Shown here: positions 49,793 through 57,130 of the stretch, piece by piece
How the letters are laid out: each line of letters opens with the position of its first letter
Numbering within the stretch: the first letter of the stretch is position 1
NCBI RefSeq assembly: GCF_900115345.1
Contig: NZ_FOWC01000002.1
Span: 434,001-498,000 of the forward strand
Direction: 5' to 3'
Source: Amycolatopsis rubida
Lineage (GTDB): Bacteria > Actinomycetota > Actinomycetes > Mycobacteriales > Pseudonocardiaceae
DNA: 64,000 bases
Program-made: the position numbers and the translations under genes
The notes under the pieces: model-generated
Seen by the model: the letters and a program-made list of their open reading frames with translations, nothing else
What the model was told of the DNA's origin: nothing
Databases searched by the model: none

Positions 49793-50467
49793 TCAGGACG
49801 CGAGTCTGGGTGGATCGCTGACACCGACCCCGTCGAGTTCGAGACGTCCCTGGATGAAACGGAACTCCTGCAGCTGGCGGGCGGTGTCCTCGAACGAACG
49901 GGTCAGGAACGGGATCGCGTGCGGGTGGATCTCCCACGCAGTGCCGGTGAACCAGAAGAAATGCTGGTGGGCTTTCTTCGGCACCCCGGTCTGGCGCAGG
50001 ATCCCCGCCGTCCGAAGCATCCTCGTCAACGCCGGCACGGACACGACCACGCCGTAACGTTGCCGGATGATCGTGGTGACCTCGTCCCAGGTGTAGGTGA
50101 CCGGCTCGTCCACCGCGCGCTCGTAACGGCCCGTGCGACGGAGCGACGGAAGCACCTCGCGGTAGATCCAGTTCTGGAACCGCTCCACCTGGCCCCGTAC
50201 CGCGGGGGCTTTGATCCGGCCGAGCTGTCGCTGCCCCAGCACTCGGTAGAAACCGGGCTCGGTGACGTAGCCCGACCGCTGCTCGCCACCAGGGGTCCGC
50301 ACTGGCGCGTACCCTTTCTCGTCCTCAGGCAGGGATCGCAGCAGCTCGTACGCGGACCGGTGGCCCAGCGCGGAAGCCAAACCGGGAGCCTCCACGGTGA
50401 AGGAGTCGCCCTCTGGCGTGACGCGCAGCTCGAATTCGCCGTTGTCGAATAGTTGGATCGATGACAT
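49793..50467 (-). CDS. BRO-N/KilA-type phage antirepressor
   Basis: A 224-residue protein. MSSIQLFDNGEFELRVTPEGDSFTVEAPGLASALG and YVTEPGFYRVLGQRQLGRIKAPAVRGQVERFQNWIYREVLPSLRRTGRY (residues about 65-110) form the BRO N-terminal domain. The C-terminal half, ending in QHFFWFTGTAWEIHP, resembles the KilAC/ANT-type domain. Phage antirepressors counter the lytic repressor. It is the last gene of the leftward block, set off by terminators at both ends. Confidence 0.85.
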   Translation of the reverse strand: MSSIQLFDNGEFELRVTPEGDSFTVEAPGLASALGHRSAYELLRSLPEDEKGYAPVRTPGGEQRSGYVTEPGFYRVLGQRQLGRIKAPAVRGQVERFQNWIYREVLPSLRRTGRYERAVDEPVTYTWDEVTTIIRQRYGVVVSVPALTRMLRTAGILRQTGVPKKAHQHFFWFTGTAWEIHPHAIPFLTRSFEDTARQLQEFRFIQGRLELDGVGVSDPPRLAS

Positions 50468-50543
50468 TGGTGTTCTCCAGTGGGGATGTGGGGAGACAGG
50501 CGTGCCCGGGCCTCGTCCCCACGGCGAGGTCCGGGCACGACAA

Positions 50544-50571
50544 AGCCCCGGGTTCTAGAGGTCCCGGGGCT
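50544..50571. terminator. Stem-loop between lysis and antirepressor genes
   Basis: AGCCCCGGG pairs with CCCGGGGCT around a 10-nt loop. It lies 19 bp past the stop of the holin-like gene and should end the late transcript before the antirepressor gene. Confidence 0.75.
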
Positions 50572-50589
50572 GCTTGAGGGGGTTGCGGG

Positions 50590-50901
50590 CTAGGCCGCGG
50601 GCGGTGTGCGGGGCACGTCCTCGGCGTACAGCGGGTCCACGACCGGTGTGGGTGCCGCCGGTTTGTTCGGCACCGCGGCGACGACGCCGCCGCCGGCGAG
50701 CGCGCCGACGACGGCCACGATCGTGGCGAACGTGGCGGCGTCGAGGTGCACGCCCGGGATCAGGTTGATCAGGCCGAGGACGCCGGGGACGGCCGCGACG
50801 GCGAGGACCGCGGCGAGGGCTTTGCGGAACCGGGCGGCCCAGTCGGCGAGCCGCTGGCCGATGCTGGGTGCGCCGATCGGGTCGGCGTGCTGGCCGGTCA
50901 C
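50590..50901 (-). CDS. Holin-like protein
   Basis: A 103-residue protein with two spans (about 27-50, FRKALAAVLAVAAVPGVLGLINL; about 58-77, FATIVAVVGALAGGGVVAAV) and a Pro-rich end. GTG start overlapping the endolysin stop by 4 bp (GTGA). Position next to endolysin and TM content suggest a holin that forms the membrane lesion for endolysin release. Confidence 0.65.
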   Translation of the reverse strand: MTGQHADPIGAPSIGQRLADWAARFRKALAAVLAVAAVPGVLGLINLIPGVHLDAATFATIVAVVGALAGGGVVAAVPNKPAAPTPVVDPLYAEDVPRTPPAA

Positions 50902-51824
50902 TGGCCGGCCTCGCCGCCGGTGCCGGTGATCGCCACCGACCCGGTGATCTTGACGTTGTTGGCGATGGCGTCGTTCAGCATCGCCTTGAGCGCGTCCGGG
51001 GTGATCTCCGGGTCCGCGGCCAGCTTGGCCACGGCCTGGGTCAGCGCGTCCAGCTTCGCGTTCAGCGCGTTGATACCGGCCTTGACCGCGAGCGCGCCGC
51101 CGTCGCCGCCGCCCTGGAACTGCGCGAGGTAGGTGTTGACGATCGCGTCCTTCAGCGACACATCCGTCCCGTTGGCGCGCTTGCCGACGGACGCGGTGAG
51201 CAGATCGTCGATACTGGGCATGTCGTCCTCCGTGGTGGGAATGCGGTAGACCTCGTTGATGTCGCACGGGGTTCCGGCGACGGTGATCCGCTGGGGATCG
51301 CGGTTGCGCTGCCAGAAGTTGACCCACTGCTTCTCGGCGGTCGTGGGTTCGGATCCGCACCGCCAGTACCAGGAGCCGATCCCGGCGTCGTGCACGGCGG
51401 CGAGGGTTTCGGAGAAGCCGTAGAACCCGCAGCGGCTCTGCCCGACCGCGTCGCGGAACCCGCTTGCGTAGCGGACCACGTCGTCGAGCTGGAACGCCTG
51501 CGCGTGCGCGTCGGCCGCGCAGGCCAGCGGCACCCAGTCGGGCACGCCGGTGGCGCGCGCGTCGGCCACCGCGACCCGGCCGTTGGCGAGGCCGCGCGCG
51601 TAGTCGTCGTCGGTCTCGCTGCCCCACGCGTCGCCGGTGCCCGCTTCGGCGACGAGCAGCACGTTCGCCGCGCCGAACTCGCCGGCCAGGTCGCGGTACT
51701 CGGCGGCGGCCAGCTGCTTGCCCTCGCTGCCGAGCCCGATGTAGCGGATCACGCCGGAGAACCCGGCCTTGCGCAACGCGGCACCGGACGGTCGCCCGGC
51801 GGAATAGTCGGCCCATCGAGCCAT
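50898..51824 (-). CDS. Endolysin with DUF1906 glycoside-hydrolase-like domain
   Basis: A 308-residue protein. Residues 1-200 (RWADYSAGRPSGAALRKAGFSGVIRYIG with the early aspartate, then GVPDWVPLACAAD and IGSWYWRC) match the DUF1906/Rv2525c-like (beta/alpha)8 domain used by many actinophage lysins. The C-terminal third (ALNAKLDALTQAVAKLAADPEITPDAL) is a coiled coil, likely a multimerisation or wall-binding part. It degrades host peptidoglycan. First gene of the lysis module, coupled to the holin. Confidence 0.83.
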   Translation of the reverse strand: MARWADYSAGRPSGAALRKAGFSGVIRYIGLGSEGKQLAAAEYRDLAGEFGAANVLLVAEAGTGDAWGSETDDDYARGLANGRVAVADARATGVPDWVPLACAADAHAQAFQLDDVVRYASGFRDAVGQSRCGFYGFSETLAAVHDAGIGSWYWRCGSEPTTAEKQWVNFWQRNRDPQRITVAGTPCDINEVYRIPTTEDDMPSIDDLLTASVGKRANGTDVSLKDAIVNTYLAQFQGGGDGGALAVKAGINALNAKLDALTQAVAKLAADPEITPDALKAMLNDAIANNVKITGSVAITGTGGEAGQ

Positions 51825-51827
51825 CAG

Positions 51828-52559
51828 TCAGCCTCCAGTCGTCGGCGGCGGGTCGGTGGAAGGCGGCGTGCTCCCGCTGTTCGGGTCGACGCACGCCTTC
51901 CCTTGGTAGGTGGTGCCGTCCGGGCTGGTGATCACGGCGTCGCGCAGCTCGAACCCGTCCGGGCACGCCGGGCCGTCCTTGCCGTTCGCGCCGTTGACGC
52001 CCGGAGTTCCCTGCTCGCCGCGGCACTGGTCGTGCGCGTCGCAGTAGGACGCCACCGCCGAGGCGACCAGCGCGGGATAGTCCGGCAGCGGCGCATCCCG
52101 CCCGTTCTGGCCGTTCTGCCCGTCGGTGCCGTCCTTCGGGACCGGGATCTTCGCCAGCACCGCGTTCGTCAACGCATCGAAATCCGGGCTCGCGCCGTCC
52201 GTGCCGCGGCACTGGTTGCGGGTGGCGCAATAGTCCTCGACCGCCTGCCGCGCCGTCTGGCGCAACGTCGTCGCGTCAACAGCCGCCGGGGCCGGAGTCG
52301 GAGCGGCGGGCGGCTGCACCACCGGCGTGCCGCCGAGGCCCTTCACCTGCTCGGCCAGCCGCGAGACATCCGCACCGCGCGCATCGCTGGTGCGCTGCAG
52401 GGACGCGATCTCGCTGCCCTGGCCGAACAACTGCACCGCCAGCCACGCGACCCCGCCGAGCGCGAGCAGCGCGCCGAGCCACAGCAGCCGGTGCGCGCGC
52501 CGGTCCCGGCTCTTGTCGGCGGCGGGCTGCACGATGGTGCGGTCGATCTCACCCGTCAT
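51828..52559 (-). CDS. Membrane-anchored phage protein with collagen-like triplets
   Basis: A 243-residue type II membrane protein: cytoplasmic 1-24, TM about 25-46, a coiled-coil-like stretch (IASLQRTSDARGADVSRLAEQ), a Pro-rich linker, then two related units. Each has a helix ending in C-x5-C (C111-C117, C173-C179) followed by G-X-Y triplets: GTD-GQN-GQN-GRD and GEQ-GTP-GVN-GAN-GKD-GPA. C-terminal Pro/Thr tail. Between lysis and tail genes; could be a spanin-like or adhesion factor. No homologue identified by eye. Confidence 0.7.
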   Translation of the reverse strand: MTGEIDRTIVQPAADKSRDRRAHRLLWLGALLALGGVAWLAVQLFGQGSEIASLQRTSDARGADVSRLAEQVKGLGGTPVVQPPAAPTPAPAAVDATTLRQTARQAVEDYCATRNQCRGTDGASPDFDALTNAVLAKIPVPKDGTDGQNGQNGRDAPLPDYPALVASAVASYCDAHDQCRGEQGTPGVNGANGKDGPACPDGFELRDAVITSPDGTTYQGKACVDPNSGSTPPSTDPPPTTGG

Positions 52560-52801
52560 GAGTCGTCACCTTCTCGGCGCTTGAGCAGTTGTTCGAGCAG
52601 CTCGGCGATCGCCTCGCTCCGGTCGTCCTCGTCTTCGTCGGCGTCCTCGTCGGCGCCGAGGACACGGTCGATGACCTTCTCCGCCGCGTCGCGACGTTCC
52701 CGCTTGGAGCCGCGCTTGATGGCGTAGAAGCCGATGACGATGCCGCCGATCGAGGTGATGACGGCCGCGATCCCCTGAAACAGCGACCCGAGATCACTCA
52801 C
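52556..52801 (-). CDS. Small membrane protein, second holin-like candidate
   Basis: An 81-residue protein with one N-terminal span (LFQGIAAVITSIGGIVIGFYA, about 7-27) and a very acidic/basic tail (GADEDADEDEDDRSEAIAELLEQLLKRREG). Overlaps the collagen-like gene by 4 bp. Size and topology match class II/III holins or anti-holins. Function inferred from position. Confidence 0.6.
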   Translation of the reverse strand: MSDLGSLFQGIAAVITSIGGIVIGFYAIKRGSKRERRDAAEKVIDRVLGADEDADEDEDDRSEAIAELLEQLLKRREGDDS

Positions 52802-52837
52802 TCCGCCCCCTTTCGAGCACAGTGGACGGACAGGCCG

Positions 52838-53092
52838 TCAGCTGGAGACCGGCGAGTACGCGGCCAGGAAAGCGGCTTCGCTCTCGAAGATCCTGGATGG
52901 CCAGGCCCCGCCTGGCTGGCCGACGAGGCAGATGCCGGTTCGGGTGGCGAGCGGGCTGTCGCCTCCTGGCGTGGGGTACCGGAGCGTCCCGTCGTCGGCG
53001 ACGAACGCGCCGGTGACGAACTCCCGGATCTCGGCGACGTTCGAGCCGTCCCAGACGGCGTACTGGTACTTCAGGAATGCAAAGGCGGACAC
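52838..53092 (-). CDS. Hypothetical phage protein
   Basis: An 84-residue protein (FLKYQYAVWDGSNVAEIREFVTG; SRIFESEAAFLAAYSPVSS). No motif recognised. Flanked by tail-fibre-like and holin-like genes on the same strand, so part of the late operon. Confidence 0.6.
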   Translation of the reverse strand: MSAFAFLKYQYAVWDGSNVAEIREFVTGAFVADDGTLRYPTPGGDSPLATRTGICLVGQPGGAWPSRIFESEAAFLAAYSPVSS

Positions 53093-53131
53093 GCGGGAAC
53101 GCTCCTGTCTGAGGACGAACGGGGTTGTGGC

Positions 53132-53860
53132 TCAGTGGACGTCGGTGCGCACGTTGTAGTAGCCGAGGGTGGTGCCCATGAACGGTTGCGGCCACAGTTG
53201 CACCGACCCGCTGGAAGCCGGGGTGAGCACGATCTCGGCCGAGCAGTTCTGCGCGCCCACGACCGACGGGGGCAGCAGCACCATCCGCTCGAAATACTGG
53301 CTTCCCGATTGCGTCGGCGTCGAGGTGGACGTCGCCGCTTCGGTGCCGCTCCCGTCGAGCACCCGGCAGCGCAGCGTCCAGTTCAGCGGCGTGGTGACCA
53401 GCCCTTTGAACCACAGCACCGGGTGGTAGAACATGAAGCCGCCCTTGGCGATGGTGTACGCGGTGCCGCCGGTGAGCGTGGCGCTCGGCGTGCCCTGGAA
53501 CGTGACACCGGCGGGATAGGTGATGGAGGGATGCGACATCCCGTACCCGGCCGCTTCGTCCTGGCCCCACACCGCGTTTCCGGCGAGGTCGTTCAAGCGC
53601 GCGGTCTTGCCGTTGTAGACCGTCGAATAGAACGTCTCGAACACCGGCACGCCGTTGCCGTTGAGGATCCGGACCTTCGCGCCGCCGGACGGGTCGGCCG
53701 GGTCCGGCAGCACCTCGAAATCCGGGATTCCGTTGTGGCCGATGGAGAACGGGAACTTGCTCTGACGGGTGAGCGCGTCGATCTTCTCTTCTAGTTCGCG
53801 GATCTTGTTCCTGAGGAAGTCCGGCGAGTCGGGTCGTTCGACCCGGTCGTTCGCGACCAC
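53132..53860 (-). CDS. Phage tail-associated protein
   Basis: A 242-residue protein. An N-terminal coiled coil (DFLRNKIRELEEKIDALTRQS, about 14-34) precedes a beta-rich Gly/Ser/Thr domain, the usual make-up of trimeric tail fibres or receptor-binding spikes. GTG start 9 bp downstream of the preceding minor tail gene. Assignment from composition and position. Confidence 0.6.
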   Translation of the reverse strand: MVANDRVERPDSPDFLRNKIRELEEKIDALTRQSKFPFSIGHNGIPDFEVLPDPADPSGGAKVRILNGNGVPVFETFYSTVYNGKTARLNDLAGNAVWGQDEAAGYGMSHPSITYPAGVTFQGTPSATLTGGTAYTIAKGGFMFYHPVLWFKGLVTTPLNWTLRCRVLDGSGTEAATSTSTPTQSGSQYFERMVLLPPSVVGAQNCSAEIVLTPASSGSVQLWPQPFMGTTLGYYNVRTDVH

Positions 53861-53869
53861 GGGCGTCTC

Positions 53870-55021
53870 CTATCCGGCCCGGACGGCCTGCAGCTGGTGG
53901 TCGACGCGGTCGCGCGGCGTGCTGCCGCCGCGGGACATGCCGATCAGCCGCCACCGGTAGCCGCCGTCCGGGAGCCAGTGGTGGTCGGTCACCGAGTAGG
54001 TGACGAAATGGCCGGGGACGTAGCTGCCGATCTTGGGGTCGGCGTCGGCGAGGACGGTCGCCTGCCACTGCTCGGCCTGGCCCGAGGCGAGCGCGAGGCT
54101 CGCGGACGCCCAGCTGTCCAGAGTGGATTGCACGCTGGCGTCGGTGTGGTTGGTGTTGATGTCGTCGGTCAGCGGCCACCCGGCCGCGATCAGCGGGTCC
54201 GCGGTCGCGGTCCCGTACAGCTGCCCGGCCTCGTTGCCGCTGCCTTTCACGAACGAGCGGGTCGCGGTGGGCCGGACGCCGCCGGAGATGTCCAGGCTCG
54301 TCAGCGTGCGCCGGTAGAAGAATTTGAGGTCCACGCCGGGCTGGGTGAGCCAGGGGTTGCCGATCAGCATCCGGTGCCGGATGTAGCGCACGCCGCCGAC
54401 CGTGGCGAGGTAGGGCTGGAACAGGACGTCGGGGCCGCCGTCGACCTGGGTCAGCTCGCGCAGCCGCTGCCCGCCCGGGACGATGTCGTAGCCGTGGTAG
54501 TTGCGGACGTTCGTGCCCCCGGCCGGGATGTCCGGCAGGTCGATCGGCAGGTTCGACCCGGAGATCCAGGACATGTTGATCTGGTGGTTGACGATCTCGC
54601 GGGCGATGAGCGGCAGCGTCCCTTGCAGGTTCACGTCCGCGACCGGGTCGGTCAGCCGCTGCCCGATCTGCGGGCGGAACGCGGCGTTGTGCAACGTCCG
54701 GCGGTCGAAGATGTCCCAGATCCCTTTGCCGGACACCGTGAAGTCCGTCGTGTCCTGTGCGGGCTGGTAGGGGGTGATCGGCCCGGCCTGCAGGACCTCG
54801 GCGCCGCGCAGCACCGCCACGCTGATCTTGTCCGGGACGCACCATTCCCGGACTTGGCGGGTCAGCTCGCCGCCGTCCAACGGCACCGTGATCTTCCACG
54901 ATCCCGCGTCGTTGATCACCGCCGCCCACTCCGGCTCGGCCGCGAGCTTCAGATCCCGCGCGACCCGGCCGGTGACCGTGTCGTAGGCGAGGGCCGCGTA
55001 GTCGCGCTCGACGCTCGTCAC
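53870..55021 (-). CDS. Minor tail protein (Gp37-like siphovirus hub protein)
   Basis: A 383-residue beta-rich protein with VERDYAALAYDTVTGRVARDLKL at the start and TDFTVSGKGIWDIFDRRTLHN, of the siphovirus ReqiPepy6 Gp37-like kind common in Actinobacteria prophages. Probably part of the tail-tip hub. GTG start overlapping the preceding stop by 4 bp (GTGA). Confidence 0.75.
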   Translation of the reverse strand: MTSVERDYAALAYDTVTGRVARDLKLAAEPEWAAVINDAGSWKITVPLDGGELTRQVREWCVPDKISVAVLRGAEVLQAGPITPYQPAQDTTDFTVSGKGIWDIFDRRTLHNAAFRPQIGQRLTDPVADVNLQGTLPLIAREIVNHQINMSWISGSNLPIDLPDIPAGGTNVRNYHGYDIVPGGQRLRELTQVDGGPDVLFQPYLATVGGVRYIRHRMLIGNPWLTQPGVDLKFFYRRTLTSLDISGGVRPTATRSFVKGSGNEAGQLYGTATADPLIAAGWPLTDDINTNHTDASVQSTLDSWASASLALASGQAEQWQATVLADADPKIGSYVPGHFVTYSVTDHHWLPDGGYRWRLIGMSRGGSTPRDRVDHQLQAVRAG

Positions 55022-56208
55022 CGGCTCAGCCCGGTGTCGAACACGGCGAAGTGCCGTTTGTTCGGCAGGGCTCCCGGCGCCCCGTTGTCGCCGCGCGCCT
55101 GCCAGCCGCTGCCGCCGTTGCCCGCGGTGATGTAGTGGGTGATCGCCGCGGTCACCGTGCCCGCGGAGAGGCCGAGCGCGGCCAGCGCCGCTCCGCTGAC
55201 CGGGCAGGTCAGGTGCGCGCCGTGGAACTTCCCGTTGCCCTGCAACGGGAGCAGCGTGCTGTACACCAGCGGCGAGGAGGACGTCACCGTCGCGCCGTTC
55301 GCCGCCCGCCACCCGATGGTCATGTACGGCCGGTCGGCGCTGGAGGAAATCGTGCCCTGCCACTCGAACTGGTAGCTGCGCGCCGGGTCGAACGTGAAGC
55401 TGGCCTTGTCGCCCACGATCTCGGTCTGCGTGCCGAACACGCCCTCGCCGGCGTAGACGTTCTTGGCCAGCAGCCCTTTGGCGTAGCCGAGCGACGAGGA
55501 CAGCTCCTGCCAGGCAGTGCCGTCCCAGTAGCGGTGGCCGTTGTACCAGGCGATGTCCCCGGGCATGCACGACGGATCCGACAGCGAGTCGCCCGGCAGG
55601 AGCACGCGGACGCCGCCGATCAGGCCGGTCGAGCGGCGCAGGTCGGTCAGGGTCACGACCCCGCCGGTGGAGACCTGCGCGCGGGCGAGCGGGATCGCGG
55701 TGCCGCCGCCCGCGCCGAGGCCGGAGGTGATCAGGCCGAGGCTGTCCCAGGTGACCGGGTCGACCGGGGTCGCGCCCGGGGTGCCGGTGACGATCTCGAT
55801 GCGGGCCGGGATGCTGCCGCCGCCCTGGACGGTGTCCGACAGCACCGTGTCGTACACGCGCAGGACCACGATGTCGTTGCGCGGGTTCGTCGCCGGCGGG
55901 CTGTCGCAGGTCACGGTCGTCGCCGCGGGCAGCTTCCACGAGAGGTAGCCGCCCTGCCCGGTACGTCCCACGACCGCCGAGCCCGGCTGCACCAGCAGCG
56001 TCCGCCCGGACTGGACGGTCACCCGCAGGTCGTAGGCCATCAACGCGTCCCCCGTCGTGGGGATCACGCCGGACCGCACCGCCGACATCGGCGAGGACTG
56101 CGACCCGCCGAGGTACAGCGACTGGACCAGTGCCCGGCCTTGGCGGGCGCTGTTCTGCCGCGGCATCGCGCTCCAGAAACCGTCCGCGTCCGCGTTGACA
56201 ACCGCCAT
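55018..56208 (-). CDS. Minor tail protein
   Basis: A 396-residue protein. The N-terminal 100 residues (AVRSGVIPTTGDALMAYDLRVTV, LLVQPGSAVVGRTGQGG) are of the type seen before baseplate receptor-binding modules; the C-terminal 150 residues are beta-rich. Between the distal tail and hub genes. ATG start at 56208; coupled to the Gp37-like gene. Confidence 0.72.
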   Translation of the reverse strand: MAVVNADADGFWSAMPRQNSARQGRALVQSLYLGGSQSSPMSAVRSGVIPTTGDALMAYDLRVTVQSGRTLLVQPGSAVVGRTGQGGYLSWKLPAATTVTCDSPPATNPRNDIVVLRVYDTVLSDTVQGGGSIPARIEIVTGTPGATPVDPVTWDSLGLITSGLGAGGGTAIPLARAQVSTGGVVTLTDLRRSTGLIGGVRVLLPGDSLSDPSCMPGDIAWYNGHRYWDGTAWQELSSSLGYAKGLLAKNVYAGEGVFGTQTEIVGDKASFTFDPARSYQFEWQGTISSSADRPYMTIGWRAANGATVTSSSPLVYSTLLPLQGNGKFHGAHLTCPVSGAALAALGLSAGTVTAAITHYITAGNGGSGWQARGDNGAPGALPNKRHFAVFDTGLSR

Positions 56209-56226
56209 GTCGCAGCCCCCTTCTCG

Positions 56227-57120
56227 CTATTCGTCGGCGTCGCGCCAGACGGCCGTGACCGTCGCCGCGCCGATGCCGGTGAACTGGATCGCCCGGGACG
56301 CGCCGGGCGGAATGCTGATGAACCGGGCGGAGCCGAGCGCTCCGGTGCGGTCGATGCCGTCGAGCGTCACCGGTGTCGCCGAGAACGGGCTGCAGTCGAT
56401 CCGCAGCGTCTGCCCGGCCGTGATCGACCCGATGTAGGAGAGGACCCCGCCGGTGGACGGGTCGGTGAACGTCGGGTTCTGGCAACTCGACGGGCTGGTG
56501 ATGGTCAGCCGCGGCCAGGTGGTGGCCGTGCCGTCGTTCTGCAGCGCGAGCACGTTGTTCGCCGCGCTCGCACCCCAGTCCAGACCGCCGCTGCCCCAGT
56601 CCAGGCCGCCGCTGCCCCAGTCCAGGCCGTCGGTGGCTGTCGCCGCGAGCGACGCCTGCGCCGACCGCTCCACCGTGGACAGCCACCGCGGATCCGCCGC
56701 GTACAGGTCGAGCTGCCAGTCAGCGCCCGAGTTGGCGTCCCACCACGCCCATTTCCGCCCCGCCTCGGCCAGCTCGACCGTGATCTGCCGCGGCAGCACG
56801 CCGTCGTCGACCACGAGCAGCTGCTGCGATCCCTCCGGGAACAGCCCCATGAACCGGCGGCGCGCGGCGATCAGCAGCGGCCAGCCGGGGGCGAGCGTCG
56901 GCATGCACCAGCCCTGCAACGACAGCGACCGCCCGGACAGGTACGACCGGGAGCGGTACGCCCCCGCCCCGAACGGCCGCTCGGTGACATGGGTTTTGCG
57001 GCCGGTGCCGTTGCGCAGATCCGTGGCCGGAACCGACCAGCGGCACCCGAACTCGTCGGTGCCGCCGACCGCCCACGCGCCGATCGTGTAGGTCTCCTGC
57101 ATCGTGTCGGTCAACGCCAC
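56227..57120 (-). CDS. Distal tail protein (Dit-like)
   Basis: A 297-residue protein following the tape measure gene. FGCRWSVPATDL and FGAGAYRSRSYLSGRSLSLQGWC begin the phage tail domain, then WWDANSGADWQLDLYAADPRW, the usual end of the first Dit domain. A tandem GLDWGSG triplet (about 162-180) forms the hinge to a galectin-like second domain. The hinge is encoded by 21-bp DNA repeats. Confidence 0.75.
   Translation of the reverse strand: MALTDTMQETYTIGAWAVGGTDEFGCRWSVPATDLRNGTGRKTHVTERPFGAGAYRSRSYLSGRSLSLQGWCMPTLAPGWPLLIAARRRFMGLFPEGSQQLLVVDDGVLPRQITVELAEAGRKWAWWDANSGADWQLDLYAADPRWLSTVERSAQASLAATATDGLDWGSGGLDWGSGGLDWGASAANNVLALQNDGTATTWPRLTITSPSSCQNPTFTDPSTGGVLSYIGSITAGQTLRIDCSPFSATPVTLDGIDRTGALGSARFISIPPGASRAIQFTGIGAATVTAVWRDADE
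56573..56635. repeat. Three 21-bp tandem repeats inside the distal tail gene
   Basis: Copies at 56573, 56594 and 56615 (CCCCAGTCCAG(G/A)CCGCCGCTG) encode three GLDWGSG units at the domain hinge. Only one or two base changes separate the copies, so they are recent or under homogenisation. Confidence 0.85.
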
Positions 57121-57130
57121 GCGAGCCCCC

